NCBI GenBank assembly: GCA_019096065.1 | Contig: JAGUCH010000008.1 | Coordinates: forward strand, 2,113,001-2,177,000 | DNA: 64,000 bases | Direction of reading: 5' to 3' | Source: Paracyclopina nana | Lineage: Eukaryota > Arthropoda > Copepoda > Cyclopoida > Cyclopettidae | Shown: positions 45,101 to 54,488 of the stretch, piece after piece | Layout of the letters: each line of letters begins with the position of its first letter | Numbering within the stretch: position 1 is the stretch's first letter | Notes under the pieces: model-generated | The model's input: the letters and a program-made list of their open reading frames with translations, nothing else | What the model was told of the DNA's origin: nothing | Database searches by the model: none | Position numbers and translations under genes: made by a program

Positions 45101-46193
45101 TTAAAAACATATTTTCCGGCACCGGCCTACTAAATGAAAGCAAGCAATCCTAACCCCTAGAACATGCCGGATAACTCTACTAGCTAGATTACCGGGCTAA
45201 AAAGTTACTTTCGCTGATGGCGAAAATACTTTCATACTTACATAACTGAGAGTACTCTATCATTCGAGCCTCTCTACAATACTATAAAAGAGGACTGTTT
45301 AGCAAAAACTTTTTTTCTACAATGAAAAGGAAAAGGTTTCCGGCACCGGGAATCGAACCCGGGCCTGCTGGGTGAGAGCCAGCTATCCTAACCCCTAGAC
45401 CATGCCGGATGACGCTGTCATAGTTATTAACACACTTTGTGTTGCATTGTAAAAAAGTAATCCTCTGACGAGGGAACTGTGAAAGCTTCCAAGCGGGATT
45501 TGAAGGCTCAAACAAAAAGTTTTTCCATGTCCACTAACGCACAAAAAAGCTGCAGTGGATGAAAAAATCTTGAAAACATTTGCTTGTTTTCTAGTGCTAC
45601 CTCATCTCCAGCTCAGGGTCCTTGTACTATAAAGGTCAAGCCAGCGAGCTGAACCTGCAAGGCTTCATGGGGCCTCTGCACACCAGTCAAGACACTAGCG
45701 CATCAACATCCTCCAGAATCGGCTATAATGATGTTAGCAGTCATGCTCTCAATACTGTGACATCCTCCTTGGCCTCCCATGAAAGGCACAACAGCCTCGC
45801 TGCCATAGGATCCATTAGGCAGATCCACCAACCATCTGACTTGTATGACACCTTGATTGGTAACTATGTTCAGCTCATCTAGAAAAGTACATTGACTCGT
45901 TCATTCAATATATTGCAGCCAAATCTCAAAATGGCAGTAATTTCCATCCTGGTGGAAGGACTGAGGCCAATCCTCTAAGGTCACATAACTTTGGCGGAGG
46001 ACATTCATTTTTGGCCTCTAGCCTCCCATGTGACAGCCCAGAGAGGAGAGCAGCCTCAGAGTATCCAACCTTCAAATTGGACCAAAATACTGAGGTTGAC
46101 ACCTCGATCAGCTGGGAGAGATACCCATCATATGGTTTGTCCAAAAATACAAGTACCAAGCACGGTGCCAAGAAAATGCAACAACTTGTGTGA
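42117..46193 (+). CDS. Class C GPCR, bride-of-sevenless-like
   Basis: Exons 42117-42324, 42981-43389, 43487-43683, 43774-44573, 44734-45093, 45595-45859, 45919-46193 (837 aa). Signal peptide (LWILILASFEAIKG), then an extracellular region of about 390 residues with the loose pattern of class C ligand-binding domains (SEGARQKAEAVQWALSRL; KRLKWSHVALL-like strands) and a short CHKCKC element before TM1. Seven helices follow from HWVTIVATVSSLGLM to ALPTALILIIYIP. TM3-TM4 reads LMLATSDVDGLPGHLSG, which I associate with bride-of-sevenless receptors. The cytosolic tail of about 180 residues is Ser-rich. If orthologous, it would act at the cell surface as a Sevenless ligand or nutrient sensor. The class C call is firm; the subfamily less so. 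The intron after 45093 carries a tRNA-Glu and a tRNA relic on the opposite strand. Confidence 0.82.
42379..42498. repeat. 45-bp-arm hairpin in intron 1 of the class C GPCR
   Basis: CGATCCTTAGCAGATTTTCT.. (42379-42423) is the inverted copy of 42454-42498 with about four mismatches, around a 30-nt loop. It looks like a short foldback transposon. Confidence 0.75.
45114..45171 (-). pseudogene. Decayed tRNA-Glu copy, T-arm deleted
   Basis: Minus strand: TCCGGCATGTTCTAGGGGTT matches the intact tRNA-Glu at 45338-45409 in the acceptor and D-arm, and CCGGTGCCGGA matches its 3' acceptor side. The T-arm is missing, and the anticodon region reads CTTTCAT (TTC by alignment). It lies 20 bp after a splice donor of the host gene. 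Confidence 0.75.
45338..45409 (-). tRNA. tRNA-Glu (CTC)
   Basis: 72 nt, minus strand. A 7-bp acceptor (TCCGGCA/TGCCGGA), D-arm GGTCTAGGGGTTAGGATA, a 5-bp anticodon stem GCTGG/CCAGC with loop CTCTCAC (anticodon CTC), and T-arm CCGGG-TTCGATT-CCCGG. No intron. All invariant bases are in place, so it should be functional. Sits inside an intron of the class C GPCR on the opposite strand. Confidence 0.95.
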
Positions 46194-46804
46194 GAGAGAG
46201 GCTCTCATTTCTTGCGATGAAGCGAAAGATGCCAGAAAAGAAGAATCCATGCATACCTAATTCTCGTCTCTCACATACGTACGTATATACAACTAAGCCA
46301 AATACAATTGATGTCTGATCGTCAGGATTAATGGATCAATCTTGGATGCCAAAGGTGGCATCACCACACTTTTCTACTTTTTCTTCTTGGCTATGATCCA
46401 AATAAGAGAAGTTTTTTCTTAAATAATCTAGGGACTTTTTCGTTTTGCATTACTCATATTTTAAGCAGTGAGTAGTAGCAGAAATAACCCGATTTTTGCG
46501 AAAATTCTGCCTTGACATTGATGAACAAGAATTTTTTCTCCAATACTGCATGAGGCATCGATATAACACGTAAGCTTGTCAATGGATTATGTAAGAGAGC
46601 TTCTTTTGATGAAGCTAATCGCGCATGTTAGGCCATTGATCGCTTTCTTGAAGGTGTGTTTTTATTATACACAACAGTATCGCAATACATTTATTGCATG
46701 GTATGTCTGTACATGGTATTTAGTATATGAGGAGAAGAAGCTGTTGATACAAAAATTCTGAATGAATATTTAATGAATGACGACAAGGATATTTGGAAAT
46801 GCTT
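46194..46804. other. Convergent 3' spacer, no gene recognised
   Basis: Between the ends of the class C GPCR (plus) and Sema2a (minus). AT-rich, no repeat noticed. Confidence 0.5.
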
Positions 46805-48883
46805 CTAAATGAGAGGATTGTTGTTGTAAACCGAGTTGGCATCAGCAGCCGAGTTGGGAGCTGGTGGAGGAGGACCACCGCACTTGCTCTTGTTGTCCTC
46901 CCAAGTCTTCAAGGCAGTTTTGTACTTTTGGAACTCCTGGCACCACTCCGAGTAGACCTTTTGGTAGTCTGCAGTTTTGTTGGGCGCTGCGCACCGCTGC
47001 ATGTCTACCGTAACGTGGTAGCTTGACACGGTCTCCCTCCCCAGTCGACACTCATATTGACCAGCATCGCTCTCCTGCATGCCAATGATGACCAAGCCAT
47101 TGTTTTGCGTGAAGACATGCTTGCCAGTGGCCGGCCTACCCAGCAAATGCCTCTTCTCCTTCATGTCATAGAAGACCCAGGAGATGGGCTGATCCACATG
47201 CTGGACAGCACAGGACAAGTGGACCGAGCTGCCAAAGTTGGCTGGCACCTTTTTTCGTGGGAGTGAGGCTTCGCAAATGCCCTCTGCCACACCTTGGGGA
47301 TCTTGCAGCATGTACGGGCCAGAGGGTTGGCACTCTCCGGTTTCACGGTTCCAACCGCAGTAGGGATCATGCGCACATTGGACACAGTTCTTGTACTGCT
47401 GGTTGCAGTTTCGGTCGGTGGAGACCTGCTTCACGCCATAGTCGGAGGTGACGATGAGGCTTCTGGATTTGCGAGACAAGACCATGGCCCGGACGGGCTC
47501 AGGGTTGGTCACATCCATGATGTCCAAGAGACGAGAGGCAAACTTGCCATCAGAAGTCGGCCATCGTGCAATCTTGAACACTCTTCCGTCATCAGTGCCG
47601 GCATAGTAGATCTTGAACTTTTGCCCGATGGCACCATAGGAAGTTTGCTTGACCACTTCATCAACCACCACCTTGACAAAGGTCACGTCTCTCTGGTAGA
47701 AGACAGGCCCATCGGCATCATGCGGCACATCAGAGTCCATCAGAGGGTGAGATCGAATAAAGTTTAAGACATTGTCTGGCACCTCTCGTGTGTCTTGAAC
47801 ACAAGAGCCTGGCCTTGGTTCCGGCACTTCATTGGAAGGCACTGGCAGCCACATGGAAGTACTTGTCGCTTGCTCCTTGAACTTGCCATCATCAAAGACG
47901 GCATTAATATCCTTGAGGTTGAAAGAGCAGACGGCTGATCCTCTCAGTCCATTCTGGTTGGTCGTGAAGACAGCATGGAAAGATAGGTCATCATTGGAAG
48001 CCTTGAACACATCTTGAATCTCATCGAAGAAGAACGGAAACTCTCCTGGAATTGAGCAGTTGAGCCTGGCTTTGAGATAGGTGACCCAGTTCTGGTGCAG
48101 AATGTTTTTGCCACCAGTGTCCTTTTTGCACACCCGAGCAATCCTGGAGTAGACAGTCTTGCCACAGTTCATGTACTCGACAGCAGTTTCTCGAAAGAAA
48201 AAGTAGACGTAATCTCCAACTTCATAGCTGCCAACAAAGTCTGGTTTGTCGAGCATGTGCGAGTCATACTTGATGGTTCTCTTAAAAGTGTATTCTCTCC
48301 TTCCAGTGCTTTCATCAAAGATGTCGCCCCGAAAGATGACAGCATCTGCCTTCGTGAATTCAGCATTGGTGCCAGAGTAGATGGCAGGGTGACCACCAGG
48401 ATTGCCAGCTTCCACCCACACTGCTGTGGAGTTGTCTTCGGGGTCAAATGGACACTTGGCAATGCCATCTCCGATTCCAGGATAGAACTCGTGCCTTGCC
48501 AAGTGAGTCAGGTTGGCATAGATGACCTCATCTTTGGGGCTGTGAGCATTGGTGCCACAAATATACATCCTTGATCCATCACCGATTGGCTGAATCACCC
48601 TAATGTGATTCCTGCAGTCATAATCAGAGGATTTACCCCTGGATACACAATTAGCAATGCTGGTGGCCTTCAAGACCAATGAGTCTTTCGTGCAGTCTGC
48701 TTCAGAGATATCTTGGAGATTCTTGATCTTGAACAGTCTATCCATAGCTCCAACATAGAGTTCATCATTGGCCTCATCAAGGTAAAGAGTTCTGTAGTAA
48801 AGATGACCACAGGTAAATTCTTTGAGGGGCTCTGGGGCCACCAAGGCCCCCCAAAAGGCCAAGAAAGGGACAATTCTCAGCAT
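46805..48883 (-). CDS. Sema2a: Secreted semaphorin, Sema2a type, intronless
   Basis: One uninterrupted frame of 692 codons. Extracellular axon-guidance ligand that in arthropods signals through plexin B. Order: short N-terminal hydrophobic leader (MLRIVPFLAFWGAL), sema domain (about 20-500) with LYVGAMDRLFK, SRGKSSDYDCRNHIRV, CGTNAHSPKDEVIYANLTHL, GNPGGHPAIYSGTNAEFTKA; PSI domain (CVQCAHDPYCGWN); Ig domain (HLSCAVQH ... SDAGQYECRLG); and the short Sema2-type C-terminal region (KVYSEWCQEFQKYKTALKTW). No TM segment. Length fits class 2. The complete absence of introns contrasts with almost every other gene here and suggests origin by retroposition. No disabling mutation is seen. Confidence 0.95.
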   Translation of the reverse strand: MLRIVPFLAFWGALVAPEPLKEFTCGHLYYRTLYLDEANDELYVGAMDRLFKIKNLQDISEADCTKDSLVLKATSIANCVSRGKSSDYDCRNHIRVIQPIGDGSRMYICGTNAHSPKDEVIYANLTHLARHEFYPGIGDGIAKCPFDPEDNSTAVWVEAGNPGGHPAIYSGTNAEFTKADAVIFRGDIFDESTGRREYTFKRTIKYDSHMLDKPDFVGSYEVGDYVYFFFRETAVEYMNCGKTVYSRIARVCKKDTGGKNILHQNWVTYLKARLNCSIPGEFPFFFDEIQDVFKASNDDLSFHAVFTTNQNGLRGSAVCSFNLKDINAVFDDGKFKEQATSTSMWLPVPSNEVPEPRPGSCVQDTREVPDNVLNFIRSHPLMDSDVPHDADGPVFYQRDVTFVKVVVDEVVKQTSYGAIGQKFKIYYAGTDDGRVFKIARWPTSDGKFASRLLDIMDVTNPEPVRAMVLSRKSRSLIVTSDYGVKQVSTDRNCNQQYKNCVQCAHDPYCGWNRETGECQPSGPYMLQDPQGVAEGICEASLPRKKVPANFGSSVHLSCAVQHVDQPISWVFYDMKEKRHLLGRPATGKHVFTQNNGLVIIGMQESDAGQYECRLGRETVSSYHVTVDMQRCAAPNKTADYQKVYSEWCQEFQKYKTALKTWEDNKSKCGGPPPPAPNSAADANSVYNNNPLI

Positions 48884-49218
48884 TATTATTGACTGCTACC
48901 CATTTAAGATGGCGTCACTTAGAGCTTTCTACTCAAGCGCTACCAGACTTCCACTTGCATAAACAGACAAAAGTTTTTGGAAAAAGCCTAATTAACAACT
49001 TTTATTTCATCTTTTTTCAATATCAAATAAAGCATTCAAAAGGACATTTATGTAAAAAGATTTTCGATAAGTCAATGATCTCGAATTAAGAATGGAAAAA
49101 GCCAAACTGGCAGCTCTGTCTTGCAGATGCCACCACCTGGCCCACTCACATCGTAAATCTGCCATTTACTGAGGGGTAATGATAGCTTTACATTTTTTGG
49201 GGCAGAGGGTCGAATATT
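48884..49218. other. Upstream region of Sema2a and 3' flank of the lipocalin gene
   Basis: 335 bp between Sema2a and the last lipocalin exon; both genes are on the minus strand. No clear TATA. Confidence 0.4.
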
Positions 49219-50463
49219 TTACAATTTGGGCTTTTCATCTTTGACGGGCATATTAAGCAGTTCAACATCAGCTTCTTCAACGGAGTCATCAAGAGCTCCT
49301 AATACGGTCTCAGCAGCTCCCCTCACAGTGTCTCCAATCTAAAAGTAAATGACATTTATTCAAAGAACCTTGAAGTGAAAGTTTAGGCCAAAATTAAGAA
49401 GGCTACACATGCATTAGGTTTTGACCTTAATTATTTAGCTAAATAAGCTCCACCAATTCTTTATCAAATTCATTATTGGTGATCCAGTCCCCATACTCTT
49501 CATACTCAGGAGAATTCTGCTCAGGATTAGCATAAGGAAAGACCTTAAAAATCGTAAAAGCATGAAATGAGGAGCAACCACAGTTTGTAACTACCTTTCT
49601 TTCAGTGTTGCCTATGATCTTGTCCACATCCAGTTGGAGTCCTTTGTCATTATCCTTATAGTCACATCCAACGTGAGAAATGATATCAAAGTCATGATCA
49701 GCTTTTTCATCGCCATCATCAGTAGGAATTTGCTCATTGAGCAAATCGTGTAGCTGAAATAATTGTAAAGAATCAAGGAGATTTGCTTCAGTAACTTCCA
49801 CGGGTTCTTTTTTTAAGCCTGGCTCATGTTAGATAAGAAAGAAAAATTCACACCTTTCTGGCAATTGTGGAATCATGCTCTGGTGACCTCTGAAGAATTG
49901 TGCATGACCTTCTGTGAAAAGTGAGGACATCAAAGATGAATTTTCGGGCTTGACAAGTGCAAACGAGGGCATAAGTGGCGTAGTCTGTGTCAAGGATGAC
50001 AAAACTAGCTGTGCCCAAAAGACCTACAAAAAATTGTATTGACAAAAAAGGAGACCTAAATTGAGAAGGATATACTTACTGAGTGGAAACCTGACAATCA
50101 TGTTGGCTGGTTCTGACACATATGGAGCAGATAGCTTTCCCCTGTATTTCACTTTGTTGTCCACTGAAAATCGCTTCAGCCCGGTCAGAACTGAAGTTTG
50201 CTCCACTACATATTCGTCAGTGTCTTCTTCAAAGAACTCATAAGTCAAACACTTGGATTGAGTGTCAAACTTTTCTGTGGCATACCAAACTCCATCTTTG
50301 AACTGAACAGAGACAATGACAAGTACTTGTACTTTTATTTACCCTAGATTACCTTTTGCCAATTGAACTCACTCATTGGAGTGAAAACTGGGCATTGGCC
50401 ATAATATTCATCATGAGCCTGAGCCAGAGTGAAAAATAGGCCAAATATCAAGTACCACTGCAT
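49219..50463 (-). CDS. Apolipoprotein-D-type lipocalin, two possible last exons
   Basis: Secreted carrier of small hydrophobic molecules. Exons 50353-50463, 50080-50302, 49854-50023, 49595-49753, then either 49439-49543 (255 aa) or 49219-49338 (260 aa). Both last exons start at good AG acceptors in phase 0 and end in a stop. Signal peptide (YLIFGLFFTLAQA), CPVFTPMSEFNW, then the lipocalin GxW block (DGVWYATEKF), KCLTYEF, the TDY block (DTDYATYALVCTC), and the closing Arg block (ILQRSP). The C-terminal 90 residues beyond the barrel are acidic and not typical of the family. The donor of exon 4 (AAAG|GTAG) would serve both ends. Ligand unknown. Confidence 0.85.
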
Positions 50464-51018
50464 TTTGTTACCAGGCCTGTCTTCTTTGATAGTGTATCAT
50501 CAACTGCTTTGTATGGTTTCTCATTTTGCTAGCAGCATATAGTTGCATGCGGCAGTGTCGCCCTCTATGCCTGCCACTATGGGAAAAAAGGCACAAAAAT
50601 GCCAACCTCTAAAAAAGGCCTCTTCATGCTTGGAAACTTTTTTAAAAATTTCTAGGCTTCCATAGAAAAATTTGAGCTTTTTTTCACTTTTTTCCACTTG
50701 ATGAAGCTACAAATTTCTAGCAAACTAGTTTTTTTAAATATTTGTGCGTTCGTAATAGAGGCCTAATAAACAGTCGTAGTCATTGGCAAAAAATGCAGCC
50801 TAGCGTGCGTGGCCATTGAACCAAACAATGAGAGGAAAGTGAGTCATCAATGTTCACTGGAAATCTATTGAACCCGAAAATCCAATCAAAAAGTGAAAAG
50901 TCCAGGCCTTGGTTTATTCCATCGAAAAATATAGAGTGTAGCAACCAAAAGGCAGGGCTCGGAAGTTGATCAAGAATATAAAAAAAGGCCGTCATCATAA
51001 ATAAGCAGTAGGGTTTAA
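50464..51018. other. Spacer, no gene recognised
   Basis: Upstream of the lipocalin and downstream of MCFD2. The ORF at 50780-51022 is an antisense shadow without motif. Confidence 0.4.
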
Positions 51019-51822
51019 TCATTGGGAATGTCTCGCTTGTGCGGCTTGCTGTGCTTGCACGAATTCCGGATAGTCAATGTAGCCATCCTGGTTTTTGTCA
51101 TCTGTGGCCAAGATCGGATCAATCATGTTCACCAGTTCGTCATCCTTGAAGATCTTCTCCTCGGGCAAGGGCTGGCCACTGTTTTGATCATGATTCGAGT
51201 GGTCTGCAAAAATATGCTTTTGGCATTGACAAAGAGAGTATTTTAGCGTTTACCATGCCAATGAATGAGAGACTTGACAAGTTCACAGCCATCAAGTTTG
51301 TTGTTGCCATCAGCGTCGTGCATCTTAAAGTAGTGGAATTGCAACTCTTGCTCAGACATGTTGGAAGTATCAATGGGCACATCCATATGTTCCTTCATGT
51401 GGCTGCGCAAAAAAGTTCAGAATCATCTCCCTGTGGACACCAAAAAGTGGCGCGTCTACTTACTCCCTTTCAGCATTCAGACTTTTGGAGTCTTGATGCA
51501 GAACCTTCTTTTGCTGATGTCCTCCATGCTGCTGCTGAAATTGCTGCTGTTGTTGTTGAGGAGGAGGCTGTTGCTGCTGAAACTGTTGTTGTTGAGGTGG
51601 CTGCTGAAATTGTTGTTGCTGCTGCTGCTGAGGCGGCTGCTGAAACTGCTGCTGCTGTTGAAACTGTTGTTGCTGCTGAAACTGCTGCTGTTGCTGGAAC
51701 TGCTGCTGTTGTGGTGGTGGAGGTTGGTGTTGATACTGACTCGGGTTGACGCCAGGAGGCGCTTTGTGCTGCCCTCTTGCGGCCGCTACGACCAAGGCCA
51801 AAAGGAAAACCGGCCTTAGCAT
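51019..51822 (-). CDS. MCFD2: MCFD2-like EF-hand ER cargo adaptor with Gln-rich insert
   Basis: Exons 51464-51822, 51254-51402, 51019-51203 (230 aa). In other animals MCFD2 binds the lectin LMAN1/ERGIC-53 and helps export glycoproteins from the ER in a calcium-dependent way. Signal peptide ([16 protein letters not shown]), then a Gln/Pro-rich stretch of about 70 residues (roughly 30-100). The conserved part follows: [27 protein letters not shown] (EF-hand 1, [10 protein letters not shown]) and EF-hand 2 ([14 protein letters not shown]). Both loops keep their calcium ligands. Vertebrate MCFD2 lacks the Gln tract. The start of the neighbouring dehydrogenase-RING gene lies 625 bp away in the divergent direction, so a shared promoter region is possible. 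Confidence 0.92.
51530..51725. repeat. CAG/CAA trinucleotide-rich tract in MCFD2 exon 1
   Basis: Mixed TTG/CTG triplets on the plus strand, i.e. CAA/CAG on the coding strand, in imperfect 15-18-bp units encoding QQFQQ. The long plus-strand ORFs here are artefacts of the triplet bias. Confidence 0.85.
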
Positions 51823-52447
51823 GACTAAAAATAACGCAATTTGTTTACTTTTTCTCGAAATCGTTTAAACCATGCCATGGAGTGACGTGGAATATAAAAA
51901 CGTGTCCAGACGCGTCGGACGCCTGACAGGCACGCGTGCCATCAAATACGAGTGGACAGACCGTATTTCTTCTACCTGTTCAGCTTACTGCGACAGGTTG
52001 ACGGATTCGCTTTTGGAGCGGCCTAAGAAAAGATGGCGAAGGGACAAATCTGCCGGTTTTACCTTGGCTTTGACGATGATGAACGGGAAGAAGCGATGAA
52101 TTCGGCCAATTCCACATCAGCAGCCGGAAAGATTCTTCTCTCAGTCTCTCACTTGACGAGAGAGCGCTTGTTATGGTGGAGGCGCGCGCGCGCGCAGCCC
52201 TCCACGCATGCGCCGTGCAATCCATGCGGGAAATGCATGGTGTACGCTGTATTTTAAATCTGTTCATTATCCTGATCGTAGCATTTCAACCTAAAATCGG
52301 GGTGACCCTTGAATTATAAATGCACGCATATGATTTCAAAAAGAGAAAGCTCTCCAGGCCACAGGTATGATGGCCGCTGCTTTCTCCGACAAATCAAGTT
52401 GACTTTTCCTAATAAGGTTCCTCCTTTTGAATTTTGGCAAGCAAGAA
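51823..52447. promoter_or_regulatory. Divergent intergenic region, possible shared promoter
   Basis: 625 bp between the start of MCFD2 (minus) and the dehydrogenase-RING gene (plus). GC-richer than average, with alternating GCGCGCGCGC near 52185-52196. No TATA in a convincing position. Confidence 0.35.
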
Positions 52448-53632
52448 ATGGTTGTTGTGACAGTTCTGGGCATCGGTAGGCTCGGTGGCAACATAGCCGG
52501 CGATTTAGCCTTCAATGGGCACTCGGTGAGGGTGTGGGATGCGGACAAGGCCACATTGGACAAATTGAACGAAAGGCTCAACTATGAAAAGAAGCGACTG
52601 AGGGATGACAAAGTTCTGGCCTATCCCGACTTTCTGGTATGCGTCAAAATGAACTCGCTCCGCAAACTCTGACCATTCCGCGTTTTCCCCAGGGAAACGT
52701 GTATTGCTTCGAAAAGCTGGAAGAGGCCTTGAGCGAAAGCAGGCTCGTCATTGAGGCCATCCATGAGGACGCCGAGGATAAAAAGTTGCTCTTTGAAAGT
52801 ACGACTCCGATTGCACTTTGAATTTTAATCAAGCCAAGTTCCTTTCATTCAGAGATTTCGCAGTTGTGCAAAGCCTCGGTGATTTTAGCCTCCAGCTCAA
52901 TGCGAATCCCATTGGAGGACATTTTTCAGGCTTCCACCTTCAAAGAGGTGAGCAAAAGCGCTTTCGCATGCGATGAAACTTTTTATGCATCACGTTCTTA
53001 GAGGTGCATCGGAATGAGGTTTTTGTTCCCCGTCTACTGCATACCCGAGGTGGAGTTAACCAAATCGCCGGACACCAGCATTCATACCGTGGACAAATGT
53101 AGTTCATTTACTCAGCTCGCGCGTTTTGCTTTATCCCTAAAATTGTGCTCTTTTTGGAGGCATCGCGTTTTTGGAGAAGTGCGGGAAAACGGCGTTTTTT
53201 CGGTCGGGTCCCGAGCCTTTGATCCTCACCGAGGAGCAGAGAGCGGAGCGCCGCAAATATCGCGCCGAGCAGTTCCGGCACAACAAAATGCTGAGCGGAC
53301 GCGGCCATTTTCTCGTGCCAAACTTGGCGCACAGCGGCAACTTCGCGCCCAGCCAGGATGACATGTCCGGTAAGTCAAAGCAGCTGGCTCGAACGCCGGC
53401 CCGAAACGTGTCCGCGCATCAGCTGACTCCCGCTTTGTTTGCAGCGCGAAAGAGCTCAGCTTTGGACGCTGAGTGCGTGATTTGCATGGACCGGCAAAGA
53501 AGCTGCATCTTGTCACCGTGCCACCATCTGTGCACCTGCGGAACGTGCGGGGACCTTTTGCTGAGGCGGAAAGATGCCTGTCCAATTTGCCGACGAGGCA
53601 TTGTCCAAATCATCCCTTATTACATTTCGTAA
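52448..53632 (+). CDS. 3-hydroxyacyl-CoA dehydrogenase NAD-domain fused to a C3HC4 RING finger
   Basis: Exons 52448-52636, 52693-52798, 52853-52947, 53002-53098, 53160-53369, 53445-53632 (294 aa). Residues 1-176 are a 3HCDH N-terminal Rossmann domain: VLGIGRLGGNIA (GxGxxG, 8-13), RVWDAD, RLVIEAIHED, ASSSMRIPLEDI, GMRFLFPVYCIPEVELTKSP and AFLEKCGKTAF. In active enzymes the GMRF block is GxHF; here the catalytic His is Arg136, and the following Asn is Phe139, while Glu148 of the His-Glu pair is kept. The family's C-terminal catalytic/dimer domain is absent. Instead a basic linker (about 177-232) leads to a RING finger with C243, C246, C258, H260, C264, C267, C278, C281. Exon 5 encodes both the dehydrogenase tail and the linker, so the fusion is not a gene-model accident. 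Inference: an NAD(H)- or acyl-CoA-binding E3 ubiquitin ligase, not an active dehydrogenase. Cytosolic (no signal peptide). Confidence 0.88.
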
Positions 53633-53894
53633 ATAGATGATTTCAGCGAAGTTGCGAGTCAGTTCCTCCGAGGTCATTGTTCCGCTTATAAATCACGGAA
53701 AAGTGATGAAAATACTTGCAACAATGCTGAGACGTTGCTCATCTCTCTTGATGTACTGAGTACCTATTCAAATGCTGTTTGGCCTCTTATGGCTCTTAAA
53801 AAATGCTGATTCTAGTGCATGAATTGGAATGCTGATAGAAGCTTCCTTTCAAAAGCGTTAGTCACTTATATGCACTGATTGTGTAAAAGCAGCC

Positions 53895-54488
53895 ATGTCA
53901 ATTGTGACTTTTCTTTGTTGTCCTCTCGTGGAATGTCTGATTCATATCTGGGTGATTTTGTATAGGGAAAACAGCAGCAGCTATAATGCTCAAGCACTGA
54001 CCAGCATCAAATACCTCAAACTATCCGATCTGCTCATGTATTTGGCCATTTTGAGCGGCATCCTCGCCATTGCGGCCTTCGTGGCCTTGCACTACATCAA
54101 CAAAAGGTAAAATTGCGCCGCGATAATCTACAAGCATATGCGCTAAAGCGTCACGCATCCCTGCAAACACGCACGGTTGAATTACTGAAATCTATGGAAT
54201 TCAGTCGTCACAGATATCTTACCAATTTAGAAATGTATCCATTTCAGGATTGTCCACAATAGGGGGCGGAAAACGAGACCACGAAAACGAGGAAGCCGAT
54301 CCTCGTTTTTCAGGGCACCAGTCAGGAAATATTACGATTTGGATCAATCCAATGTTTTCACCATTTTTGATGGGGTCGACTCAACGTATTATTGTAATAG
54401 GAATTCGAGAGCCCTTGCATTTCAGAGGAGTTTCTCCTTTGAAAGCCACGACTTTCTGGAAAGTAGCCCTACAACCAGCATGCTGTGA
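53895..54488 (+). CDS. Small orphan membrane protein
   Basis: Exons 53895-54106 and 54248-54488 (150 aa), joined in phase 2 through a clear donor (AAAAG|GTAAAA) and acceptor (ATTTCAG). One certain helix (LLMYLAILSGILAIAAFVALHYI), preceded by a weaker hydrophobic stretch at the N-terminus, then a basic cytosolic segment (RGRKTRPRKRGSR) and a Ser/Phe-rich tail. No family recognised. The ATG is the first after an upstream stop, but an acceptor-like TATAG inside exon 1 (about 53965) leaves open that the true 5' exon lies elsewhere. Confidence 0.6.

Noticed and set aside
51255..51819. Plus-strand ORFs of 153-164 codons rich in Leu, Ala and Val
   Set aside because: Antisense to the CAG/CAA tract and EF-hand exons of MCFD2.
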